A stretch of DNA of 64,000 bases from Edaphochlamys debaryana (lineage: Eukaryota > Chlorophyta > Chlorophyceae > Chlamydomonadales), in NCBI GenBank assembly GCA_016858145.1, contig JAEHOE010000019.1, positions 682,001-746,000 on the forward strand. The letters are read 5' to 3'. Below, in pieces: positions 1 through 9,741 of this stretch (the first letter of the stretch is position 1; each line of letters opens with the position of its first letter). The translations under genes and the position numbers were made by a program. The notes beneath the pieces were generated by a model. That model was not told the origin of the DNA and ran no database searches. It worked only from the letters and a program-made list of their open reading frames with translations.

Positions 1-100
1 CGGTAGCATGGGCATGACATGCGAGCGGGCGTCGGCAGGCCTATCTGGAAGTTGGGAGGTGGGGGTTGCGCCGCAGTCAATGTGGCACGCACGCACTCAC

Positions 101-834
101 CAGCGTGACCGCCCAGTCGCTCTTCTCCACCAGCTTCCACTGCTTGTTGCGCACGAAGCCGTGCTGCTGAGTCAGCCGGCCGAAGTTGGAGAACTGCAGG
201 GGGGACAGCGCGGGGTTCAGGGCCAACAGCGCGAGGGTCAGGGCCAATTTTGGGAGCGGCGGCGCAGTGCTGTGGGCATGGCAGGTACAGGCAGGGCGTT
301 TCAGGGGGAGCTGACATGACCCCAAGCTAACGTGCGCACCTGGGGAAAGCAAATGGGGACCCCGCCCCGGATGGCCTTTGGCGGCTGGAAGACGGCGTTC
401 TTGCTCATAAACAGGTAGTCCTGAGGTGGAGGCAGAGGGGCCAGGGGGGCAGCGAATGACAGCAAAGTGACACCGCAGATGCAAGCCGAGGGCTGTGTGC
501 CACCTGTGGCGGGGGCAGGGTTTGACGAAGAACAGCTTGGCGCGGGCTGGGCGGGGACAGGCTGGGCGCACGCCTGTTGGAGCGCACGCTGGGAGGGCGC
601 GGAGTCGCGCCGCTGGGGCCCCCTGTGCTCGCGAGGCACGCACCTGGCCATCAGCGTTACGCCATGAGAGCACGTGTCCCGCGTAGACAGATACCTCGGC
701 CGTCTGGCCCTGCGCGCGCGCAGAGAATGTCCCGCATTGGGTCGTCGCCGCAGCCGAGACCGCACCGGCCACTGAGGACCTGCGCACCCGCGTACCCCTT
801 GAGTCCTGAGCGTGACGCGGTCCAAGCTTTCCAT
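101..834 (-). CDS. D-hexose-6-phosphate mutarotase (glucose-6-phosphate 1-epimerase), 5' part
   Basis: Likely interconverts alpha and beta anomers of hexose 6-phosphates (aldose-1-epimerase fold). Four phase-0 exons read right to left: 834-796, 709-644, 420-340 and 193-101, each with AG acceptor and GT donor. The joined protein begins MESLDRVTLRTQG and contains AEVSVYAGHVLSW, KAIRGGVPICFPQ and LTQQHGFVRNKQW, which match the conserved N-terminal half of plant and fungal YMR099C-like mutarotases (AEV.LYGG, PPKAIRGGIP.CFPQ, QHGFARN). The catalytic His and Glu of the C-terminal half lie beyond the left edge. The ATG at 834 is chosen because the text after it aligns with the family start; the frame stays open upstream to about 939, so a longer N-terminus is possible. 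Identification rests on motif recall, not on a search. Confidence 0.85.
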
Positions 835-1088
835 GTTGGTTTCGTGGCCAGACGACAAACGGCTGTTGCCCGGCTCTTGGCCTTCGCGATGCGCTAAGCA
901 GACTCGCAGATGCTTGTCTGAGGTAAGATCAATGAACAAAGGTGCTATGTCTCAGAGGTACGACTATGCCCGCGACGTGGGGACCGAAAGGAGTTGGGTC
1001 CGCGGGACACTCGAGGTCTTGAGCGTTGAGCTTCGAGGGCTTGCGGCCTCGTCGCATGCGTTGGGTGCTGAGGGGGAAGGTGCATAGT

Positions 1089-1340
1089 CCCTCCCCTCCC
1101 CTCCCCTCTCTTCCCCTCCCCTCCCCTCCCCTCCCGCCTCACCTCCCTCGCCGGAACTACTCCTCGGTGTCCTCCTCCTCGGTGTCCTCCTCCTCGGTGT
1201 CCTCCTCCTCGGTGTCCTCCTCCTCGGTGTCCTCCTCCTCGGTGTCCTCCTCCTCCTCCTCCTCCTCCTCCTCCTCCTCCTCCTCCTCCTCCTCCTCCTC
1301 CTCCTCCTCCTCCTCCTCCTCCTCCTCCTCCTCCTCCTCC
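1089..1340. repeat. Compound CT-rich microsatellite: CCCCT run, 15-bp unit, then (CCT)n
   Basis: From 1089 to 1135 the plus strand is a CCCCT-type run. From about 1156 to 1245 a 15-bp unit containing CCTCCTCCTCGGTGT occurs six times; the GGTGT core recurs at 1166, 1181, 1196, 1211, 1226 and 1241. From 1246 to 1340 there are about 31 uninterrupted CCT triplets. The tract lies 250-500 bp upstream of the mutarotase start. It opens several frames coding poly-Gly, poly-Arg or poly-Ser, which I treat as artefacts. Confidence 0.95.
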
Positions 1341-1895
1341 TAAATCCACTGCCTTTGACCTCAAACCCTGGCCCAGCTTTGCCTTCCATTGCTCCAACGG
1401 GTGGAGGCGCCGTGCAAATCCCAAGGCCCAGGGGTCGGCGTCCGAGCATGGAGGCACGAAGCTGGGCGTCCCCCGGTGGACCCCCCGCCCCCCTTCCACT
1501 CCGCCCGTTCCGGCCCTCCCTTACCCCCGGCCGCCCCGGCTTGCCCCCAATGTCCTTTTATCGCCCCCTCGCACACGAAACTCTTGCTGCATACCGGCCA
1601 TGCTCTGCACAGCCGAGCCTTGTACTGGGTTGATGACCTTCCATCTTGCTGGTGACCTTCATGCCATCTCTTCTCTGGACGTCACTGGAGAGCGGCTCTT
1701 AGGTGTCAGGTCTACACCATCTTACCACGTGCCAGAGGGTAGAAGCTGTTTCCCCACGCGGCCACGCCCCACCCCTGGCTGTGAACACGAGTTTGCTTAA
1801 TTTGCCACGGGCCAGCGCTGTTGTATCAAGAACACCAGGGGGGACGGTCAAAGGCAAGGCCAGGCAAAGGCCTCAGACGCTCAGAGAGGAGCGCG

Positions 1896-1900
1896 TTACA
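1896..1900 (-). terminator. Possible TGTAA polyadenylation signal of the secreted PPSP protein gene
   Basis: TTACA on the plus strand reads TGTAA on the minus strand, the usual volvocine signal. It is the first such site after the stop at 2817, but about 920 nt away, so assignment is weak. Confidence 0.25.
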
Positions 1901-2816
1901 TGGCAATATGGCATGCGCTTCTGCATCAATCCCACGACTGTCCTTAACTTCCGCAAGATAGTTGCGGCCTCCCTGCAGACGCACCCGTCGACGACGTCAT
2001 CCCTGGCACCATCCAACTCCTCCCCTAAAACCACACACCTCATTGGCGCAATACTCCAGACTCACCTTCCCACTCGGCTCAGGCCGACACAATGCTGCCC
2101 ATTCAGTGACCACACCCAGAGAACCGCATCGTTTAGACCCGTGGCATCACAGGCATGCGACCTATAGCGGCGAGCTTGGCAACGCTAGAGATGCCGAGGC
2201 AGATAGCCGTTCCTGGGGCGCCCTGGGCGCGCAAACCAGCAACCCGCCCACACAGACGATGCACACGCTATGAAGCATGGAAGCCAACCGAGCCAGCTTT
2301 GTTGCGAGGGTCGAGGCATGTGAGCACCAGGAGCAGAACAACCAGCTCCAGTAACACGAAGAGTGAGAAGAGCACTGACAGCCCTCACGACCGAAGAGCA
2401 CACAAAAGCTCCTGAGGAAGATGGAGCATTGACTCTAAGGGGTTGCCTGTTACCAGCCCCCCTGTACACGCCGAGCAAGGCATGCCAGCCCCTCCCAATA
2501 CTCCCAACATAAGACCAAGCACACACAGGCCAAGCAAGAACCGCACTGCCAGAAGCATACGAGGACAGGAGGCGTCCAATAAGCTATACTACCGCCCTGC
2601 ATTGACAGGTCACGAAAGGCCTGCATCCCGGACCCGTTCCGATGCGCCAAGTACCAAGTACTCCAGTACGCATGCGCAGCCATGCGCTCACGAGCGTCCA
2701 CTCCGTACTAAGCCATTCACCATGTGCCAAGTATGCCACCTTCCTACGCCTGAGTTGCGCGCTCAGTAACCAAATGCAGTCCTTCAGCAATACTGTTTAG
2801 TACAGACCCTATAGCC

Positions 2817-4790
2817 TTAGAAGAGGCGGCGGTTGTGCATGCGGCGCGGGGGCGGGCGACGGCGCGGCGGGGGGTTGTGGCTGCTCTTGGGCGGCGGGGA
2901 GTGCGGCGACGGGGGCGAGGGCGGCGGCGGAGCAGGCACTCGGCAGAAGGAGCCCTGGGTAAGGAAGTCGGCCGGCTGCGGGCAGGGACACAGGGAGGGC
3001 AAGTGTCAGGAGGCAAGCAACGTTCCCTTACCTGGCTCTATTGCCTTCCTTGGGAGTGCCCCCCATCTGGGGGCTCCTCACCCCGGGCCCGACTGAGGCA
3101 GTACGCTGTCCCCACGGCCTCCTCCCCTAGCCCCTCCGTCACATCCCAGCTCTGTGCCCCAAGGTGCACGCACCGCGGGCTCGTTGTAGACCAGGTTGCA
3201 GCAGACGGGCGCGGAGTCGGCGGGCGAGGGGTAGAGCACGATTGAGCGCAGCGCGTTGGGCGCGGAGGGCTCCCGCAGCACAAACACATTGGGCGCAGCG
3301 CCCCACGTGGTGCCGTTCTCGTCGGTCATGGAGTGCTCCTTGTACCAGTACACCTGAGGCGGTGGGAACCGGCCGAATTCCAAGCTATTAAGTAAAGGTC
3401 TGCACTTTGGGCGCGAAGTAAGCGTGCCGCTGCATTACCGGTGGTGGATGTCTATTCGACGCTCGGTGTGCATGCCCCCCGCCCCGCCCCCGAGCGCATC
3501 CCCTCACCAGGTTGAAGCGGTCATCGCCGCGGGTGACGTTGTTGCGGTACAGGTCCCCGGGGGCGGAGCAGTTGCCCGTGAAGCCATAGCCGTTGATCTG
3601 CGAGGGAGATGGGATGCGGAGCAAGGGGGCGGAGTTTAGGTGGTGGGGGCGCCGGGGGATGAGGTAGGATGGCACACACGCCCTGGCGCTCCGGAGGCGC
3701 GTCTACGACCCAGGACCATGCCCGTAGCATACCTGGCGGTTGGCGTAGGGCTGGCCGTTAAGGGTGACCTGAAGGTTGACATCGGGGGCGGTGGTGGCGC
3801 GGTCCGTGCAGTTACCTGGGGGGGCAGGCGGGGGCACACGCGCGAAGGGTTGGAGGTCGAGAGCAAGGCCTTGTGGGGCCCCAGCATGTGTCCCTACACC
3901 CCGACAGGCAGTGAGGGCGCCCTCGCCTACCGTCCAGGTAGGTGAAGATGGTCACGGTGCCCGTAACGCTGATGGAGCTGTTCACGGCGGGGAAAACCTG
4001 GTGGGGAGGGGGGAGGGATAAGGTAAGCATGGGGGCTGCCGCATTCGAGCACGGAGGCAAACGAGAGCCCTGTCGCCCATTGTCCCATACTGGCCACCGC
4101 CGACACCTGCCCCCTAGCCTTTTAGGGCCGGCACTCTAGGCCATTGCGCGCTGCTCTAGCTTCAAAATGGAATGCGTGAGCAAGGGAAGCAGTTGGGCAA
4201 GGGCACGCTAGGTTTCGCTAGCGCCGCCGCGTGGACTCACCGGCAGAGCGCCGAGCATCACCGTGGAGGGCACTGGTGCGAAAGAGGAGCACGAAGCAAC
4301 GGCGTGGCGAATAAACTCCTTGCCTGTGGGGAAAATGCGGGAACATCAAGTAAGGGGTGAAGAGTTCAAGGGCGGTTTCAGCGGCGGGGCCGGCGGGGCT
4401 TCGCGCGGGTCTGACACGCTTTGCCGAAACGGGAGTTAGGGACAACGTGTCTGCGACAAGGTAAGCATCTTCGTGTGCTCTCGCCGGATCCACAAGCTGG
4501 CTTGCGACTGATCTCGCAGCACCGCAAGCCGGGCTCGGGTACTCGACGCCGAAACTCAGGTCTGCAAGCATGGCTCACCCTCCGAGGGCGTCGGAAGGAA
4601 GGTCCACTCGTGGAGACCACCTCTGCATAGTGGAGTGCATCAGGATTAGTATTTGCGAGCACGCAGCTGTGTCGTCTTGACAATCGGCGCCGACAAGTTG
4701 CGCTTGCGAAAAACTCGTCGCTTACCCGTGGCCGCTGACGACGGCCACCAGAACGAGGGACAGCAGGGCAGCGAGGGCAGCGCGCGCCAT
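2817..4790 (-). CDS. Secreted glycoprotein with Pro/Ser-rich C-terminal tail, function unknown
   Basis: Eight exons fit together in phase (4790-4726, 4622-4579, 4323-4241, 3997-3931, 3815-3733, 3597-3508, 3353-3174, 2975-2817) and give 256 residues. Residues 1-20 are a clear signal peptide (MARAALAALLSLVLVAVVSG). The body (21-204) carries five N-glycosylation sequons at about N70, N88, N123, N134 and N157. Including the start of the last exon there are six cysteines, with a CC pair at 195-196 and one at 215. Residues 218-245 are PPPPSPPSP-like, then Arg-rich, as in volvocine hydroxyproline-rich wall proteins. I do not recognise the globular part; the motifs LHEWTFLPTP and VYWYKEHSMTDENGTTWG may be useful for searching. 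A wall or matrix role is inferred from signal peptide, sequons and Pro-rich tail only. Confidence 0.75.
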
Positions 4791-5938
4791 CTTGGTCACA
4801 CGTCTTCGTCACTCTGAAATGCTGTGAAGCGTTCTCGGTATGCAAGCGGCGCTGTCACCGCGCTCCCGTTATGTGTTTATTTCTGGCACTGAGGGACTTT
4901 ATACGGTTCTCCCTGAGTAGCCACGCGCCGTGGTAGGCTCCGGGCCGGACCCGGCGCCGGTACTCCGGGGCATGCTCGGCCCGGGCGCGGCCCGACGCCA
5001 GACATGGGGGGCGTGTACCCGTGTACCAGTGCCCGGGTACCAGTCCTGACCGCCTGGGCTTCGCTGGCATCCTAATGTGATACACAGCGCTTCAAGCAGC
5101 CCCGGCAGGCCAAGAAGCAGCCAAAAGTTCGGCGGATGTTGAGCATGTTCGCTGATCGCGCCCTCCTCGGCCGTGCTCGTCCAACCCCCGCGGGCCCCTG
5201 CATGGCCGGACGTACATACCAGGTCAGCAGAATGTAACTTCCAAGCACTGACGAGAGGGTAGATTGGTAGGGGGAGCACGGTTACCCCTCACGACCGAGC
5301 GTGGGCACGCCAGGTTTCGCCCGCAAGTGGCAGCTGCACCACGCCGCACTGTACCTCGCCCTCGCACCTCAAATCCTGCCGCGACCGACGCAGCTTCACT
5401 GCTCACGCCTCTCGCGCGTGCTGGAGGCCCTGACCTGCGCTGACCGCTCGCCAGCAGGGCCCCGGGCATGGCAAGGCCTGGGCCCGGGCCCTGCTAGGGC
5501 CTGCTGAGTTGTGGGCCCGCAACCGAGCCCTGCCAGAGCCCAGGAGCTCCGAGGGCCCTCTTCATTGGACCGTCGGAGGGCCCGAGCATGGGTGGGCTCT
5601 TGAGGCCGCAGTAGGCCTGCGTGGGCTCGGCAACGGGCTGCTGCTTGGTAGCAAGGCCTGACTCGCCTAAACCGTTACACGTCGCCCCAGGAGGACATAC
5701 AGACCGGGCCAGCAATTGACGCCCTTGTGTGCCATGAATGTTTTGCACCTGCACCTAACCTTTTGCCCACAAGCATTGTTTGCTTGGGAACACGCCCCGC
5801 CCCAGCCTGCACCACGCCCGCTCCTCTCAAGACTCCCTCCACCCCCTTCCTGCCTCTCCACACTTTCCCGCTCAGTCTACCCACCACGCGTCGCTCCGTC
5901 ACCCCCAATGCTTCGCTCTCCCAACCATCTAGGCACGC
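4791..5938. other. Intergenic region between the secreted PPSP protein and the G-patch gene
   Basis: This holds the 5' flank of the secreted protein gene and the 3' flank of the G-patch gene, both on the minus strand. Between 5450 and 5660 there are many GGGCCC/GGCCC words in both orientations, so short hairpins are possible. I see no exon or RNA gene. Confidence 0.6.
5675..5679 (-). terminator. TGTAA polyadenylation signal of the G-patch gene
   Basis: TTACA on the plus strand, about 260 nt after the stop codon at 5939. Distance and motif fit volvocine 3' untranslated regions. Confidence 0.5.
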
Positions 5939-8900
5939 CTACTCTGTCAACGTCACGAACTTCTCGCACACGCGGAACTTCTTGCTCCCGCGCAACTGCT
6001 CCAGCACTGCCGTCAGGGCCTCGTCCTCGCCGCCCAGCCCGTGCGACGCCGACAGCTGCTTGCTGAGCCGCCTCAGCTTCAGCCGCCGCTCGGGCGCGTC
6101 TGCGAGCAGCTGGCGGACCAGCTTCCGCCACTTTGGCTGCTTGGGGCTGGCAGGAGTCGTGGGCTGCTGCTCCGGCGCGGCGGCAGCGGCCTCCTGCTCC
6201 TTGGCCTTGCCCTTCTTGGCCTTCTTCGAGGGCTTGCCCGCCTCCGGTTTGGAGGCCGGCTCCGGCTCGGCAGCGTCCCGCTCCTTGCGTTTCCGCTTGC
6301 CCTCCTTCCCGGGCTTGGCTTCCGTGGCGGGCTCCCCGTCCGCTGCCCCACCAGACTTGGCCTTCACTGACCCGACCGCCGGTGCTGCCCCTGCCCCTGC
6401 TGCCGCCGCCGCCTCCTGCTCCTTCTTTGATTGTACGACAACAATCCGGTCGTCGTCCTCGCTCTCCGACTCTGAGCCGCTGCGGTTGCAAGTTCGGATG
6501 ACGAAGGGCGGGGGAGCGGGCGAGCGGGTTAGACACGCCAGCAGACTGGTGTAGATGCGGATGAGGGCACGGGCAGGCGCTTCGCAGCCCCCGCTCGCGC
6601 AAACCCGCCGCCGGCCCCGCTCCACGCTCCGACGTCGGGTTTGCAGCCGCCCCCGACAAGCAGCTGCCTCCCCCGGCCCACGCCCAGGCCCTTGGCGCCG
6701 CACGTGCTGCTCCCAGCCCCAGTCCCGCTCCAGCGCCCGGCCCGCCGCCCACTCCGCCCGCTCCCGTGCTCCCCCCGGCGGGCGCTGCGCGCGTCCCACC
6801 TGCCGGACGCCTCCGCCTCCTCCTCCACCTCGTCCCCGTCGTCCAGTTTGGTCTTGGTGCCGCACCAGCGGGCACCCGCCACCTTCTTGGGCATGTCGCT
6901 GCGGCCCAGGCCCTGCCGCCCGTGCGCTGCGCCGTGCTGAGCCTGCGGAGGAGAAAGACGGTTCGGAGCCGGGTCAAGAGGCGCATCAGGGGCAGATGGG
7001 GGAGGTCAGGCTTGGAAGCAGGTGTGCCGGCGTGAGAGGAAGGGTGTAGCCGCGCCTTAGTATCACGCCAGCATTGGAGGGGCTGGTGCGAAGTGGTTAC
7101 CATGGCTGGTGATTTCGCGTGCACAGAATTCCCACCCAGCGCGCACGGACAGCGCGCAAGGTCCCTTGGCCCGCTTCAGAGGTGTGAGGTGACGGTGTGC
7201 GTGAGTGTGGATGAGGTGTAGCCGCGCCTTAGTATCACGCCAGCACTGGAGGGGCTGACGCGAAGTGGTTACCATGGCTGGTGATTTCGCGTGCACAGAA
7301 TTCCCACCCAGCGCGCACGGACAGCGCGCAAGGTCCCTTGGCCCGCTTCAGAGGTGTGAGGTGATGGTGTGCGTGAGTGTGGATGAGGTGTAGCCGCGCC
7401 TTAGTATCACGCCAGCACTGGAGGGGCTGACGCGAAGTGGTTACCATGGCTGGTGATTTCGCGTGCACAGAATTCCCACCCAGCGCGCACGGACAGCGCG
7501 CAAGGTCCCTTGGCCCGCTTCAAAGTGTGATGTGGTGGTGTGCGTGAGTGTGGATGAGGTGTAGCCGCGCCTTAGTATCACGCCAGCACTGGAGAGGCTG
7601 ACGCGAAGTGGTTACCATGGCTGGTGATTTCGCGTGCACAGAATTCCCACCCAGCGCGCACGGACAGCGCGCAAGGTCCCTTGGCCCGCTTCAAAGTGCC
7701 TGCAGTGATGCCTGCGCCTGACCCGTGCCCCGACGCCCATCGTCTTCCTTGCGCCAATAAGCCCCGCTCGCCGCCCGCTGTCAGACCGTTGAGTACTGCC
7801 CGAGTCCTTGAAACATTTGTACGACCAGCCCATGCCGTACCTGCTCGTACAGGTTCTCCTGGTCCTCCTCCTTGAAGCCCGTGATCGTGATCTTAGCCTT
7901 GGAGCCGTCGTGCATGCTCCGCGATTTGAGCTCCTGCTTGATGCTGCCCATGCGACCCGCCCGGATGAACATGCCCGCCCACCAGGGCTTCTTCCCCGGC
8001 TCCCACTCCTCCTCCGGGGCCGCTGCTGGCGCCGACGTAGACGCTTTCGAGGCCTTCTTCACCTTAGGCTTGGCGCTGCGGCGAGTAACCACAGGAAAAG
8101 AGGGGTAGGGGTTAGGACTGAGCAAAGCTCGCAGCCCTGGCTCTGCGCCCTCTGTTGCAAGGACGGCTTCGCGTTGCCCTGGGCCTCCCAGCCCAGCCGA
8201 GCGCTCCCACTGTTGCCCCGCACGTGCAAGATCGCTCTCGCGGCCTACGTGCCGCCACAATGCTAACGGCGGGAACCGAGCGGCCCCTCCTTACGCCCTG
8301 CGTGCCAGCACAGATCCCAGCCACCCTATTGCCCCGTCCGTGGCCCGCCCGCTCACCCTGCGCCCTCCTCCTCCGCCCGCCCGCTGCCGCCCGCCTCCGC
8401 CTCCTCGTCTGAGTCCTCCTCCTCGTCCTGCCGAGGCGCCGCGCGGACCTCCGCAATGATTGGCATGAAGGCCATGCCCGGGGGCAGGCCCATGCCGCCC
8501 GCCGGCCCTCCGTCGTCCTCCTCCTCCTGCTGCGCCGCTTCCTTCTTCACGCCGCCCAGGATGGCGTCCAGGTCCGAGGCGCTGTAGTTCTTAACGAACT
8601 TGGCGCGCTCGCGTTTCGAGTAGCGGCCGACGTGCGAGGCCAGCTTGGCGCGCTTGGCCGCCGCTGACTCGTCCTCGCTGTCCGAGCCGGACGAGGAGCC
8701 CGAGGTCGAGGGGCCGCTGTCGTCGCCAGAGCTGGCGGCGGGAGCCTTCCGCTTCTTAGGGGACCCAGCAGCGGCAGCCTTCTTGGCCTGCAGGTGCACG
8801 ACAGGACAAGTGAATGGTCATTGGTTGGAGAAAGCCTGCACGGGTACGCGGGCGAGGGATACCAGGGAGGGCTAGACACCTGCAGGACTCGATCCTGCAT

Positions 8901-9443
8901 GCGGGGCATGGTCTCACCTTGCCAGCCTTCTTGCCCTTCTTGGGAGGTTGGGGCTCGTCGTCGCTGCTGGAGTCCTCGTCGGCAGCGGGGGGCTTTGCGG
9001 CCGTGACCTCTTTGAGGTTCGCCAGGATGCTCTCAAAGCTGACCATGCCCGTCGTCCAGTCACGCGTCGAGGTCGCGTTCTCAACCTGCGAACAGCGCGG
9101 CGGCAGCTTTCGTGACCCCGCATCAGTGAGAACCCTGGTGGGCTGCTGTCGCGTGCTTACCGCGCCGACGCCCATCGCGTCGTGCTTCTTCTTGACCTTG
9201 ACGTGCTCCTTGATGCCCTGCTTCTTTGCCCCCTGCAGCCAGAACGCCGCCGTGAGAGCCCGCCGCCGCTGCCATCGAGCAGGAGCGCACTCTGGCTTCG
9301 CTGAGTCTTAAAACTTGATCCTTACGCACCAGGCCGTCGCCCTCGCGCCAGCCCATCGAGGCAAGTAGCTTGTAGCCGGCGGAATTCTTGTCCACGCCCT
9401 GAAACAGCGGCGTAGGCGCCATCGTGGTGGCCATCGCTGTCAT
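5939..9443 (-). CDS. G-patch nucleolar protein with LYAR-like C-terminal domain
   Basis: Seven in-phase exons (9443-9330, 9232-9161, 9085-8918, 8787-8357, 8075-7841, 6942-6800, 6479-5939) give 567 residues. Residues about 20-62 form a G-patch (AGYKLLASMGWREGDGLGAK, then a Lys-rich stretch to AMGVGA) of the PINX1/GPATCH4 type, followed by a short conserved helix (DWTTGMVSFESILANL). The middle is acidic and Lys-rich with nuclear or nucleolar signals (KKGKKAGK, SPKKRKAP, GKRKRKER, SKKAKKGK). The last about 63 residues (KWRKLVRQLLADAPERRLKL to KFVTLTE) resemble the winged-helix-like end of LYAR and of plant D111/G-patch proteins. G-patches activate DEAH helicases; with the nucleolar-type tail this suggests a role in ribosomal RNA processing (inference). 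It is divergent from FIP37 across about 300 bp. The ATG at 9443 or the in-frame one at 9434 could be used. Confidence 0.85.
7044..7698. repeat. Four-copy 172-bp tandem repeat inside an intron of the G-patch gene
   Basis: Copies begin at 7044, 7216, 7388 and 7559, each at the word GTGTAGCCGCGCCTTAG; the fourth ends near 7698. Copies differ by only a few bases (for example AGAGGTGTGAGGTG against AAAGTGTGATGTGG near the unit ends). The array lies wholly inside the intron between the exons 8075-7841 and 6942-6800. Minus-strand frames that look like repeated proteins here are shadows of the array. Confidence 0.95.
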
Positions 9444-9741
9444 ACTGCGGCTACACTGTAGAGCCCCGGAGGGACCCGGGAAAGTGGCGGGTTAGCGAGT
9501 GGCGAGCTCCTGATTGGGGTCCGCGACGCAACCCATGCAGCTCGCCCTGCCAAGCCCCGTTTGAAGCACAACCGTTGCATCACAAATAACGAGACTAGTG
9601 TAGCAGTGAGTCTTGAGCGTTTGCCTGCCGGTTTGCACCCCGCCTGCGACAGCCCGCATTCTTCTCTGACCGAGGCCCTTACTGGAGCAGCTGTATGTAG
9701 TGGACTGCGCTTGTGTAGGGTACAGCTTGCTTCCTGGCGCC
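9444..9741. promoter_or_regulatory. Short shared 5' region between the G-patch gene and FIP37
   Basis: The start codons of two divergent genes are 298 bp apart, so this segment must hold both 5' untranslated regions and at least part of both promoters. I see no clear TATA box. Composition is less GC-rich than the flanking exons. Confidence 0.6.

Larger units (their letters stand above)
835..2816. other. Intergenic region between the mutarotase and the secreted PPSP protein
   Basis: It holds the 5' flank of the mutarotase, the CT-rich microsatellite and, on the right, the 3' flank of the minus-strand secreted protein. From about 1400 to 2816 base composition is closer to even than in the coding blocks. 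I see no exon with good splice sites and no recognisable protein. Confidence 0.6.

Noticed and set aside
945..1499. Minus-strand frames coding poly-Gly or poly-Arg with HRGGG repeats
   Set aside because: They are direct translations of the CT-rich microsatellite and have no family or splice support.
2817..4790. Secreted protein as a Cu/Zn superoxide dismutase or pherophorin
   Set aside because: No His metal ligands in SOD spacing and no pherophorin Cys pattern; similarity was only in beta-rich character and the PPSP tail.
7063..7468. Repeated minus-strand proteins MHAKSPAMVTTS...
   Set aside because: They arise from the 172-bp tandem array inside an intron; the same text recurs once per unit.
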